A stretch of 64,000 nucleotides of DNA, from NCBI GenBank assembly GCA_964399545.1, contig CAYNRG010000002.1, forward strand, positions 1 to 64,000, read 5' to 3'. Below are positions 43,001 through 50,482 of the stretch, piece by piece. The position numbers and the translations under genes were made by a program. Source of the stretch: CAYNRG01 sp964399545 (GTDB taxonomy: Bacteria > Bacillota_I > Bacilli_A > Erysipelotrichales > Erysipelotrichaceae). How positions within the stretch are numbered: position 1 is the first letter of the stretch; every line of letters begins with the position of its first letter. The notes beneath the pieces were generated by a model that was not told where the DNA came from, did not search any database, and saw only the letters and a program-made list of their open reading frames with translations.

Positions 43001-43424
43001 CTTGTCCTAAAAAAAGATCTAAACATTGTTCTTTGAATAAGCTTGGTCGAGGAAGCTGTCTTGTCAAAGCTGTAGCATGGGTAATAACTAATCGATTTTC
43101 TTGCGTTAGTAAACGATGCATCACTTCTATTCGACTAGCTAGTAACTCTGGACTTGATGCTATAGCCTCTACCCTTAAAGAATCTTCTGTGCTAAATAAA
43201 AGGCAATCTTCTTCTGGAAGAAATGACAAAAGGCGCTCGTGGAGTCGTTGCGCCTCATAAAGATTAGGCTTCACTACGACTAAGGAACGCTTTTTTCTTC
43301 GATAACTTCCAGCTATCACTATCGCCTCTTGAATCATTGATGATAATGCAATAGGAGATTCTTTCTGAGTTAATCGAATTACTTCTGGATTTTCTATAAA
43401 TGCTTCAATAATTGAATAAGTCAT
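39999..43424 (-). CDS. mfd: Transcription-repair coupling factor Mfd
   Basis: A 1141-residue DNA translocase that removes stalled RNA polymerase and recruits UvrA. N-terminal UvrB-like region, an RNA-polymerase-interaction domain (SYQDLNLQDYVVHNQHGVGQYLGI begins the CarD-like part), and RecG-type helicase motifs: LLCGDVGFGKTEVA (Walker A), DEEQRFG (DEEQ box), LSATPIPRTL and the C-terminal TRCF domain. Length is normal. Its ATG overlaps the pth stop (ATGA). Confidence 0.97.
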   Translation of the reverse strand: MTYSIIEAFIENPEVIRLTQKESPIALSSMIQEAIVIAGSYRRKKRSLVVVKPNLYEAQRLHERLLSFLPEEDCLLFSTEDSLRVEAIASSPELLASRIEVMHRLLTQENRLVITHATALTRQLPRPSLFKEQCLDLFLGQEIEPEELKRQLIRSGYTQVSHIDKPLCFASRGGVVDIYSMNYDYPIRLEFFDNEVDRLCFFDIETQRTIKSIEKVTCIPATDILFSEEDVQEILEETAQLIQDKKIKSFSHQVEMDLQMIQHHLKIPSLYLYYPYVSKTSHLLDYMRGSDVLCSPLQECLESNRHVIEQNVQYLQEMIQEGRILPRFSIMHDLNQILDQVKLIETQRYIENTSQILELDLPKESLDIHLELLKKKAKTTTILFCLQEREIKSVLETCIEKKIPYHLITEKEVPKKGINVAFLSVFEGFEAKEEGLMVITSADLIGNKKAQGRFSNKFKNAEVLKSYQDLNLQDYVVHNQHGVGQYLGIETREVFGIHKDFLKIIYRGNDELLVPLEQFRLVRKFVSREGVVPKLHKLGSSEWRKTKEKLKENVHNLAERLVTLYAARDEQSGYAYPEDEPCQIEFEEAFDYNLTKDQQRAVEEIKKDMMIAKPMDRLLCGDVGFGKTEVAIRAAFKAVWAGKQVAFLCPTTILSRQHAQTFMNRFKGYPVEIRLLNRFVPLSKQKQIIQDCLDGKVDILIGTHRLLGKDVKYRDLGLLVIDEEQRFGVEHKEKIKEIKTTVDVLSLSATPIPRTLQMSLIGIRQLSLLETPPNNRQSVQTYVVEKSDGLLKEVIEKELSRKGQVFYLHNNTQEIYHRARLLQELIPQAQVAVVHGQMGKEEIENVMLQFTKGEVDILLCTTIIETGIDIPNANTILVENAENFGLSQLYQIKGRVGRSNRLAYAYLMVPKKKQLSEVAAKRLQAIKDFTQLGSGYRIAMRDLTIRGAGDLLGPEQSGFIDTVGIDMYIEMLEEAINEKKGIIKPEEKERIKTNIQVDSYIPEQYTPNDYDKINMYQQIDAIETEEELFGYREKIQDEYGRLPEVVETVFEKRQLEIILETSRIDKFKEIAGNYELVFSKDFSDQVDGVKLFEMMNRLSKEITLKYQQEKIQIRIPKRNHSLKMIIELIKRSDEVRKDENR

Positions 43425-43981
43425 TGTCCATTAAACCTATTCATGACTATTTCAATGGGGTTGTCAATAAAAGAAACTGCTGCCATAGCTGCATGTTCTA
43501 AAGCTTTATCATATTCTCCACGCTCTTCTTTTGGAACTTTTCCTAAAACATAATCAACAACAGGAATAATCGGACTTTTATCAATACCAATTCGAATTCT
43601 TGCTATATCCTGAGCATGTACATGTCTTTGAATGCTTGCCATCCCTTTTTGACCACCCGCACTTCCTTGCATGCGAATTCGAATTTTCCCTATCGGTAAA
43701 TCCAAATCATCATGTAAGACTAAAATATCTTTGGTATCAATTTTATAAAAATTCATGGCTTGAATTACTGCTTCTCCTGAATTATTCATATACGTTAAAG
43801 GCTTCATCAACAGTACTTTTTCACCTTGAATATTTCCACTAGCTATTTCTGCATTAAATTTTTCTTGAGTAAATCCAAGCTGGCATTTCTTTGCAACAAG
43901 ATCAATTGCCTCAAAACCTGCATTATGCCTTGTCTTCTCATATTTCTTTCCCGGATTTCCAAGACCTACAATTAATTTCAT
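43421..43981 (-). CDS. pth: Peptidyl-tRNA hydrolase
   Basis: A 186-residue hydrolase releasing peptides from stray peptidyl-tRNA. Motifs: LIVGLGNPGKKYEKTRHNAGF with catalytic His20, KPLTYMNNSGEAV and HDDLDLPIGKIRIR. ATG at 43981, chosen over the GTG at 43990 that overlaps the GAGGTG ribosome site. First of the pth-mfd-rqcP set. Confidence 0.96.
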   Translation of the reverse strand: MKLIVGLGNPGKKYEKTRHNAGFEAIDLVAKKCQLGFTQEKFNAEIASGNIQGEKVLLMKPLTYMNNSGEAVIQAMNFYKIDTKDILVLHDDLDLPIGKIRIRMQGSAGGQKGMASIQRHVHAQDIARIRIGIDKSPIIPVVDYVLGKVPKEERGEYDKALEHAAMAAVSFIDNPIEIVMNRFNGQ

Positions 43982-44099
43982 TAAAAGCACCTCACATCTC
44001 TTATCCGATTATACACTTTTTTTCCTCAGAACTCTAGGTCAACTCATTAAATTTATTGCCCCGCTAGCTATCTTTTTCGCCTTCTTTTATCGCTTTTTT

Positions 44100-44852
44100 T
44101 TAATTTTCTTCTTGTCTTCGATAACTAATCCACCCAACAATAAAATAAATACATCCAAATGCCATTACGGTTATTATATTGCCAAAATAAGCTGAAATTG
44201 GACTCCCATAAAAAGCACCATTAAGTACTTCTATACTATGAAACAATGGAAATAGTTTTGATAGTGTTAATAAACTATCCGGAAGCAGTTGCACAGGAAT
44301 ACTGGCCCCAGAGATAAAGATCATCACAAAGTACGTTAGAAAGCAAAGAAGATTACACATTTTAAGACTTTTGGATACTGCCGCAAGAAAGAACCCCAAA
44401 GAGAATAACGAAAATATAGATAACACAATTGAAATCATCACCATCATTATGTTTCCCTCAATCTTTAAGGAATACACTGTAAACCCAACAAATAATAAAA
44501 GTCCTATTCCAATAAATGATAGTACAACGCAACACAGCATCTGAATTAAAATAATGACTTCTTTCTGAATAGGGGTTACATCTATCCTCTTATACACTTT
44601 ATGTTCTTTATACTCTGCAATGGATAAAGGCAGTGTTATAACCCCTGAAACGGCTACTACTATCCCAATGTATATAGTGATGGTTGCATCAATGGCTCCC
44701 ATTCCATTGTAAAATGGTGTCGGATCATTCCCATAAATAATTCCATACATCCCTAAGAGCATCACTGGAAAAAACAATGTAAAAAACACCGCAAAAATAT
44801 TTCTCATGATCAATAAAAATTCAATTTTAAATATGGTCAACCACCTTTTCAT
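44100..44852 (-). CDS. ABC-2 type exporter permease
   Basis: A 250-residue permease with six membrane helices and the ABC-2 layout (RNIFAVFFTLFFPVMLLGMYG; GVITLPLSIAEYKEHKVYKRI; LTYFVMIFISGASIPVQLLP). Start ATG at 44852 with AAGGGGG; it overlaps the ATPase stop (ATGA). Substrate unknown; lipids, drugs or peptides are usual. Confidence 0.88.
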   Translation of the reverse strand: MKRWLTIFKIEFLLIMRNIFAVFFTLFFPVMLLGMYGIIYGNDPTPFYNGMGAIDATITIYIGIVVAVSGVITLPLSIAEYKEHKVYKRIDVTPIQKEVIILIQMLCCVVLSFIGIGLLLFVGFTVYSLKIEGNIMMVMISIVLSIFSLFSLGFFLAAVSKSLKMCNLLCFLTYFVMIFISGASIPVQLLPDSLLTLSKLFPLFHSIEVLNGAFYGSPISAYFGNIITVMAFGCIYFIVGWISYRRQEEN

Positions 44853-45625
44853 CGAAATACCCCCTTCAAGTCTACTTCTGTTTCTACTTTTGTAATCATA
44901 AGATAGATTTCCTCCAAAGACATTCCCTCTTTCCACCTATCTTGTGGCGTCTGACTTTTTGCAAACTCTCTAAATTCGGCTGAGTTTCCTACAAATTGAG
45001 ATTCTCCTTGAAAAAGGTAAAGAAATCGATCACAAAGTTTTTCTACTTCATCCAAATAATGCGAAATGAGAATAACACTAACACCACTCTCTTTAATCAT
45101 TTTTAACGCTCTCCACATTTGGTTCCGAACTTCTGGATCTAATCCCGTTGTTAACTCATCTAAAATCAACAGCTTTGGTTTAGGTAAAATTGCTAATACA
45201 ATGGATAGGCGTTGCTTTTCGCCTCCCGAAAGTTTTTTTACTTTTCGATTCTCTTTTTTTTCTAATCCCAAAACTTTTAACAAGTGCCTATAATCTGCTG
45301 GGTCTTTATAAAATGAAGAAAATTGTTCGCAAATTTCTTTCACTTTCACCCCTTCAGGATATTCTGTATCTTGAAGTTGAACTCCTAAATACTTATACAT
45401 TTCTTTTCTTTGATGATACGGCTCAAAACCTAAAACACTGATTGTCCCTTTTGTTAATCGCCTTAACCCTTCAATGCTTTCAACTAATGTTGTCTTTCCT
45501 GAACCATTAGGTCCGATAATTCCAAAAATTTCTCCTTGCTCCACTTCAAAGGAAACATCATGCAATGCACGAACTTTCCCATAACTTTTTGAGGCATTAG
45601 AAACCTTTACTATCATATTACTCAC
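44849..45625 (-). CDS. ABC transporter ATPase of an ABC-2 exporter
   Basis: A 258-residue ATPase: Walker A GPNGSGKTTLVE, Q-loop VQLQDTEYPE, signature LSGGEKQR, Walker B LLILDELTTGLDP and H-loop ISHYLDE. The start is GTG at 45625 with AGGAGG ten bases upstream; the later ATG (45616) is too far from that site. The pair is divergent from a LytTR-DUF3021 pair, an arrangement in which the LytTR protein usually controls the exporter. Confidence 0.9.
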   Translation of the reverse strand: MSNMIVKVSNASKSYGKVRALHDVSFEVEQGEIFGIIGPNGSGKTTLVESIEGLRRLTKGTISVLGFEPYHQRKEMYKYLGVQLQDTEYPEGVKVKEICEQFSSFYKDPADYRHLLKVLGLEKKENRKVKKLSGGEKQRLSIVLAILPKPKLLILDELTTGLDPEVRNQMWRALKMIKESGVSVILISHYLDEVEKLCDRFLYLFQGESQFVGNSAEFREFAKSQTPQDRWKEGMSLEEIYLMITKVETEVDLKGVFR

Positions 45626-45763
45626 TATAAAAATTCCTCCTTATTCTACCAAATGTAAAGAAAAATAATCTAATCGTCAACGCCTTTTGCTTATCTTACT
45701 CTTTGGCTAGGTAACTTACCGAATACAAGGACAACCCACTCTTTTTATTTCCTTCCTCTATGC

Positions 45764-45769
45764 TATAAT
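45764..45769 (+). promoter_or_regulatory. -10 box of the LytTR operon
   Basis: TATAAT 26 bases before the start codon; no good -35 stands 17 bases upstream (CTTTTT), which fits an activator-dependent promoter. Confidence 0.4.
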
Positions 45770-45794
45770 ATAAATCAAAGGGGAGGTAAATATA

Positions 45795-46244
45795 TTGAAA
45801 GTAGAAATTAAGATAGATCCTCATATAGAAGAAGATTCAGCTCTTCTTCATGTGAAAAAGATTACTCCAAGTTTAGAAAAAATTATCGTTAATTTGCAAA
45901 ATGAAGGAGAGCAATTTTTCCTTACCGGTGTTAAGAATGGGAAAACTCACTTCATTGACTTTCCCACCATAGAAATTATTCGCTCCGATGGTAAAGAGCT
46001 GACTCTTCATAACAATAAGGGCGAAAAATTTATTCTCTCCATCCCTCTTTATAAATTAGAAGTTCTACTCCCTAGAAATTTCATTCGAATTTCAAAATCA
46101 GCTATTGTGAACATCAATTATGTTGATCATATAAGCGGAACCTACAACGGAACAATTGAACTAGTTACAATCAATGGTATAGAAGATATTATTACTCGAA
46201 GCTATCGCAAAAGTTTTAAAAAAAGATTGGAGGTGTCCTTATGA
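45795..46244 (+). CDS. LytTR-domain DNA-binding regulator
   Basis: A 149-residue regulator with no receiver domain. The C-terminal 95 residues are a LytTR domain: FPTIEIIRSDGKELTLHN, PRNFIRISKSAIVNINYVDHI and ITRSYRKSFKKRL. It starts with TTG at 45795, with GGGGAGG upstream. The following gene overlaps its stop codon (ATGA). In LytTR-DUF3021 pairs the membrane partner is thought to hold or inhibit the regulator. Confidence 0.88.
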   Translation: MKVEIKIDPHIEEDSALLHVKKITPSLEKIIVNLQNEGEQFFLTGVKNGKTHFIDFPTIEIIRSDGKELTLHNNKGEKFILSIPLYKLEVLLPRNFIRISKSAIVNINYVDHISGTYNGTIELVTINGIEDIITRSYRKSFKKRLEVSL

Positions 46245-46690
46245 AAGTGAAAACTATACTGCTCTATTTGCTCTATGGGATTCAATGGGGAATTACTTGG
46301 TTGGTATTTCAAACTTCACTTGTCATTTTATTCAAAGGAAATTCTGCAGTCCTTGATCCGGATGTATTTTTGATTAATGTTTTCTGTTCAATGTTAGCCG
46401 GAATTGGTGGTGCAGGAACTTCAGTTGTTTACACATTCAAAAATTGGTCTCGCAAGAAGCAAATCTTTGTTCACTTCACATCTGGTCTATCTTTTTTCTT
46501 TCTAGCTGCCTATCTTGGTAAATGGTTTGAATTCTCATTTACTCCTCGATTTCTCTTATTTTTCGTTGGTTCTGTTCTAATTTTCTTTATCGTTTGGCTT
46601 ATCTTTTACCTAATCAGCACCCAAATTTTCACTAATGATGTCAACACTCTACTGAAAAAGTTAAAAAAGAATCAATCATCTGATCATTAA
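46241..46690 (+). CDS. DUF3021 membrane protein, LytTR partner
   Basis: A 149-residue protein with four membrane helices and a charged C-terminal tail (NTLLKKLKKNQSSDH). The spacing of segments (ITWLVFQTSLVILF; VFCSMLAGIGGAGTSVVY; HFTSGLSFFFLAAYLG; LFFVGSVLIFFIVWLIFYLI) fits DUF3021. ATG at 46241 with GGAGGTG upstream. Confidence 0.85.
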   Translation: MKVKTILLYLLYGIQWGITWLVFQTSLVILFKGNSAVLDPDVFLINVFCSMLAGIGGAGTSVVYTFKNWSRKKQIFVHFTSGLSFFFLAAYLGKWFEFSFTPRFLLFFVGSVLIFFIVWLIFYLISTQIFTNDVNTLLKKLKKNQSSDH

Positions 46691-46741
46691 TAGTTTTTTC
46701 CTCACCTAACTCGGTTACCTGGCTTGATTACTATGTAAAAA

Positions 46742-46761
46742 CCCACACCTTATGGTGTGGG
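46742..46761 (-). terminator. Hairpin terminating murQ
   Basis: Minus strand CCCACACC / GGTGTGGG (8 bp), loop ATAA, then TTTTTAC. Confidence 0.75.
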
Positions 46762-46782
46762 TAAACATTAAACTTAAGAATA

Positions 46783-46810
46783 GGCAGAAAGCTAATTTTC
46801 TGCCTTTTTT
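46783..46810 (+). terminator. Terminator of the LytTR-DUF3021 operon
   Basis: GGCAGAAA / TTTCTGCC (46783-46790 and 46797-46804) followed by six T. It lies just downstream of the oppositely directed hairpin. Confidence 0.85.
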
Positions 46811-46830
46811 CGTTGTCTTCTATCTCTTTT

Positions 46831-47721
46831 TTATAACGCTTTGCGAATATGCCCTTTAGCATGAGATAGTCTCTCCTCTGCTTCTTCTTTTGTGCATGAT
46901 GTTAAAACCATTAAGATAGCAACTTTCACTTTTCCTCCTGATTTTTTTCTGGCTATGCTTGCTATTTCTTTTGTACAGCCTGTTGCTTCTTGGATAATAT
47001 TTTCAGCTCGAACAACTAGCTTTTCATTGGTTTGCATTACATCAACCATCAAATTTTGATACACCTTGCCGCATTGAATCATCGTTCCTGTTGAAATCAT
47101 ATTCAAAATCATCTTTTGAGAAGTTCCTGCTTTCAATCGCGTTGATCCAGTTAAAACTTCAGGTCCATTATCTACTTCAATAGCTAAGTCTGCTGCTGTT
47201 CCAATTTTTGACTTTTTATTACAAGCGATTGCCACTGTTTTACAGCCTATTTTTTTAGCATACTTATATGCGCCTAAAACATATGGAGTTCTACCACTTG
47301 CTGCAATCCCAATCACAATATCTTCTTTTTTTAACTGGATTTCTTCTAAATCTTTTTGTCCTAATTCCTCACTGTCTTCTGCACCTTCTACTGCTTTTAT
47401 AAAGGCTCTTTCTCCACCAGCAATCAACCCAACAACAACATCTGGAGAGACTCCAAATGTCGGTGGACATTCTACAGAATCTAAAACTCCTAACCTGCCG
47501 CTAGTGCCGGCGCCCATATAAATAATTCTACCTCCTGATTCGATTGCCTCTTTGCACCATTCAATCGCATTCGCTACTTGTGGAAGCACTTCCTTTACTC
47601 CCTCTATCACTTGATAATCAGAGTCATTCATCAAAGTTACTATCTCTAAAGAACTTTTCATATCCAAATCCATGGTTTTTTCATTTCTTCGCTCTGTTGT
47701 TAGTTTACTTAAATCTAGCAT
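46831..47721 (-). CDS. murQ: N-acetylmuramic acid 6-phosphate etherase
   Basis: A 296-residue SIS-fold etherase that removes the lactyl group from MurNAc 6-phosphate, giving GlcNAc 6-phosphate. Signatures: TERRNEKTMDLD, GAGTSGRLGVLDSVECPPTFG (with catalytic Glu), GIAASGRTPYVLGA and NMISTGTMIQ. C-terminal helices include a UBA-like end. A role in cell-wall recycling is established for the family. No MurNAc transporter gene is adjacent. Confidence 0.96.
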   Translation of the reverse strand: MLDLSKLTTERRNEKTMDLDMKSSLEIVTLMNDSDYQVIEGVKEVLPQVANAIEWCKEAIESGGRIIYMGAGTSGRLGVLDSVECPPTFGVSPDVVVGLIAGGERAFIKAVEGAEDSEELGQKDLEEIQLKKEDIVIGIAASGRTPYVLGAYKYAKKIGCKTVAIACNKKSKIGTAADLAIEVDNGPEVLTGSTRLKAGTSQKMILNMISTGTMIQCGKVYQNLMVDVMQTNEKLVVRAENIIQEATGCTKEIASIARKKSGGKVKVAILMVLTSCTKEEAEERLSHAKGHIRKAL

Positions 47722-47812
47722 CTTTTTCTCCCTTTCAATTTTATTCTATTATATCATAAAATACATTTTTTAATATATTGTGTTAAACTTAATTTATACA
47801 GGAGGCTTTATT

Positions 47813-48985
47813 ATGAAGTTACTTACAAAAAAAGTTTTAATCAATCCACCTTTTCCTATCAAACAAGCTGGTTTTATCCAACAAACTCAAAAGTGTGAAG
47901 AAATCCATGACCCTCTTTTCGCAAGAGTACTAGGGTTCATGGATCAAGAGAAAATTCTAATTTTAATCTCGGCTGATAATTTAGGATTTCCCCTTTCTGT
48001 CTCTCAACATTTAGAAAAAGCATTCTCTGAAACTTTTTCTCTTCCGGTTTTTGTTACTCTTTCATGTACGCACACTCACTTTGGTCCTCATCCCAACGAT
48101 GAATCTTACCAACATTTTTTTATTCACTCTCTTCTATCTCAAGTCTGTGAATCAGATTTTAAAGAAAGTGGGGACTGTTTTTTTCAATTTTCTTCTCTGC
48201 CTTTCTCAGAGGTTGGAACCAGTCGTATCACTAATCACCAAGCTACAATTCAACTTCAACTACTTTCTATTTTAGATCATAAGAGGAAACGGTTAGCAAC
48301 ATTAATTATTTATAATTGTCATCCTACCATTTTGCATGGAGATACTTCTTTCTTTAGTGCTGAATATCCCGGTTATGTTCTAGCTCAGTTGCAACAAGAA
48401 TTTCCAGAAGAATTTTTCACCTTTTTCCAAGGAGCAGCTGGAGATGTCAGCTCACGTTTTACTAGAAAAGACCAAACTTATGACAGTGTAAAATTATTAG
48501 GAGATGCCTTGGTTAAAAAGATATCTGATATTTTAAAAGCAGACTCCATTCAACATCCTTTCTCTTTTCACGTCTCACACAAAGAGCTCCCTATTCAGCA
48601 CACTTTAGAAGAAGTAGACTTATCTTCACTGCCAAAAAATCTTTCTCCACGCGAACTTGAAACCATCGAAGTCGGAAAAAAAGTTCGAGCGGATTTATTA
48701 ACTCACGGATTCACCGACTTAACTGAAACATCTATTCTAGCTTCTCATGTTTCTTTGGGTAAGATTAACTTTTTATTTTTCCCTTTTGAACTCTTTAGTG
48801 ATTACCTCAATTATATTGATTTGAATAACACTTGCTTAATCTGTTATAGCCAAGGTTACGCTGGGTATGTCTTAGATTATAAAAGTGAACTCATTACCTA
48901 TGAGCGTTTCACCGATACTTTGTCCTCTTCATCTAAATTAGAACTCATTAACTTCATTCAACACTCAACAAAAAACAAATTATAA
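47813..48985 (+). CDS. Ceramidase-like hydrolase (neutral/alkaline ceramidase N-terminal type)
   Basis: A 390-residue protein matching the N-terminal catalytic part of neutral ceramidases (PF04734). Probable zinc ligands: SCTHTHFGPHP (HxH) near residue 85, YNCHPTIL, and SAEYPGYVLAQ; the catalytic FFQGAAGDVSSR block is also present. There is no signal peptide and the C-terminal Ig-like domain of true ceramidases is absent, so a cytoplasmic amidase with another substrate is more likely. Divergent from murQ (91-base gap), which suggests action in wall or amino-sugar recycling (inference). ATG at 47813 with AGGAGG. Confidence 0.75.
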   Translation: MKLLTKKVLINPPFPIKQAGFIQQTQKCEEIHDPLFARVLGFMDQEKILILISADNLGFPLSVSQHLEKAFSETFSLPVFVTLSCTHTHFGPHPNDESYQHFFIHSLLSQVCESDFKESGDCFFQFSSLPFSEVGTSRITNHQATIQLQLLSILDHKRKRLATLIIYNCHPTILHGDTSFFSAEYPGYVLAQLQQEFPEEFFTFFQGAAGDVSSRFTRKDQTYDSVKLLGDALVKKISDILKADSIQHPFSFHVSHKELPIQHTLEEVDLSSLPKNLSPRELETIEVGKKVRADLLTHGFTDLTETSILASHVSLGKINFLFFPFELFSDYLNYIDLNNTCLICYSQGYAGYVLDYKSELITYERFTDTLSSSSKLELINFIQHSTKNKL

Positions 48986-49029
48986 AAATATTTAAAATTA
49001 CTCTAATAAATTGATGGAAGAAGTACTAG

Positions 49030-50232
49030 CTATCTTCTTTGCATATACCTTTCATGTAATATCATGTATATTAATAAAACAATTGGGGCAAGAGAACACA
49101 GGGTAACACTAATGAGGATATATTGACTCTCCGGAAAAATCATCCAACAAAGAACTACAAAAAGCATACCGGTTAATCGACCCATTACTAAATGAGTTTC
49201 CCGGGCAATAACTCGACCAATAATATTTTCTTTTTCAGAATAGCGATGAATCTCCGCCATATAATCTGATTGATAAATATTTAAATAGACTGGTGTTGCT
49301 ACCGCATTTACCACTCCGAAATAAATAGCCCCTTCTAAAGTTGGGAAAAACACTAAAACCAAAGTACTTGAGGAAATTAAAATAGAAGATATCGCAAAAT
49401 ATGAAATCCTTTTTTTCCTTGTAATTTTCTTTCCAATAAAGTAATACGCTGCAATGGTGATAAAAGAAAAAACAATAAGCAATTGGCTATATAAGTTTCC
49501 TTGCCCTCCTGTTGCATTATATACTAACAAACCTGTTAGTGTTAAAACCAACGAATCACGAATTCCAAATAGAATAGAGGATAGAGCACAAAAACGCCAT
49601 TCTCTATTTTCTCTTACATCCTTAAATAGGTGTCGCCATACTTTAAAAGGTCTAGGGCTAGCCTGTACATTAACTTTCGTTATAACAATGGCAATAATGA
49701 TATAAACCGCTAATATCACTTTAAAAATATCGATATATCCTTCCATGTCTGTTGCAGCAAGACTAATAAAAATTGCAGCAAGACCTGGTGCAACCAACTT
49801 GGCTAAGTTATTTCCAATTCCCATATTGGACAGGAAAATCATTCGGCTATCTGGTGTTGAAACCAGTTGACTTAAGCTATGACTACTCATCCAATAAAAA
49901 CTTTCTCCAATTCCTATTAAAACCCCTACAAGATAGATCACCCATATGTTTTGTTCAAATAAATGATTTCCAAACAAAATCACTACTAAATATGAAATCG
50001 AAATGATTAAACCTAAAAATAGCGTAGTTGCAAATCCTCTTTTCTGGGCAAGCTTTGCACCAAAAGTAAAGAAAATTGGAAACATCCCTATTCTTACAAA
50101 GGTATACAAGGACATAACTACTAAAGATCCTGTATACGAATATAAATAGACACTGACAAATGCCGATGACATCGTACTTGCTAAAAACCATAAACAAGAG
50201 ATAACACAAATTAGTTTTTCATTCTTGCTCAT
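49030..50232 (-). CDS. MFS transporter
   Basis: A 400-residue transporter with 12 membrane helices in two halves. Landmarks: SCLWFLASTMSSAFVSVYLYSYTGS at the first helix, GIGESFYWMSSHSLSQLVS after helix 4-5, and a central charged loop (RPFKVWRHLFKDVRENREWRF). The substrate cannot be assigned. Preceded by no obvious partner genes. Confidence 0.85.
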   Translation of the reverse strand: MSKNEKLICVISCLWFLASTMSSAFVSVYLYSYTGSLVVMSLYTFVRIGMFPIFFTFGAKLAQKRGFATTLFLGLIISISYLVVILFGNHLFEQNIWVIYLVGVLIGIGESFYWMSSHSLSQLVSTPDSRMIFLSNMGIGNNLAKLVAPGLAAIFISLAATDMEGYIDIFKVILAVYIIIAIVITKVNVQASPRPFKVWRHLFKDVRENREWRFCALSSILFGIRDSLVLTLTGLLVYNATGGQGNLYSQLLIVFSFITIAAYYFIGKKITRKKRISYFAISSILISSSTLVLVFFPTLEGAIYFGVVNAVATPVYLNIYQSDYMAEIHRYSEKENIIGRVIARETHLVMGRLTGMLFVVLCWMIFPESQYILISVTLCSLAPIVLLIYMILHERYMQRR

Positions 50233-50422
50233 TTTAATCCCCCTATAAGAAAATTCTGCTTTTTTACTTATTATCCATTATACCCCTTTTTATTAATTTG
50301 TCATTCTTTATCGCTACTTATTAGGTAATTTTAAATTTTATAAAAGAACAAATCTCATAAATTCGCTGTGATTTCATCTTACCTCATCACAAATATGTAG
50401 TTTTCACCCCATTTATATAAAA

Positions 50423-50450
50423 TTGGACCTCCAGTTAACTGGAAGTCCAA
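50423..50450 (-). terminator. Terminator of the EIICB-like gene
   Basis: TTGGAC-TCCAG / CTGGA-GTCCAA stem with a single internal mismatch and a TTAA loop; AATTTTAT follows on the minus strand. Confidence 0.7.
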
Positions 50451-50482
50451 CCCATTATTCTACTTGAATAAATATTATAAAT

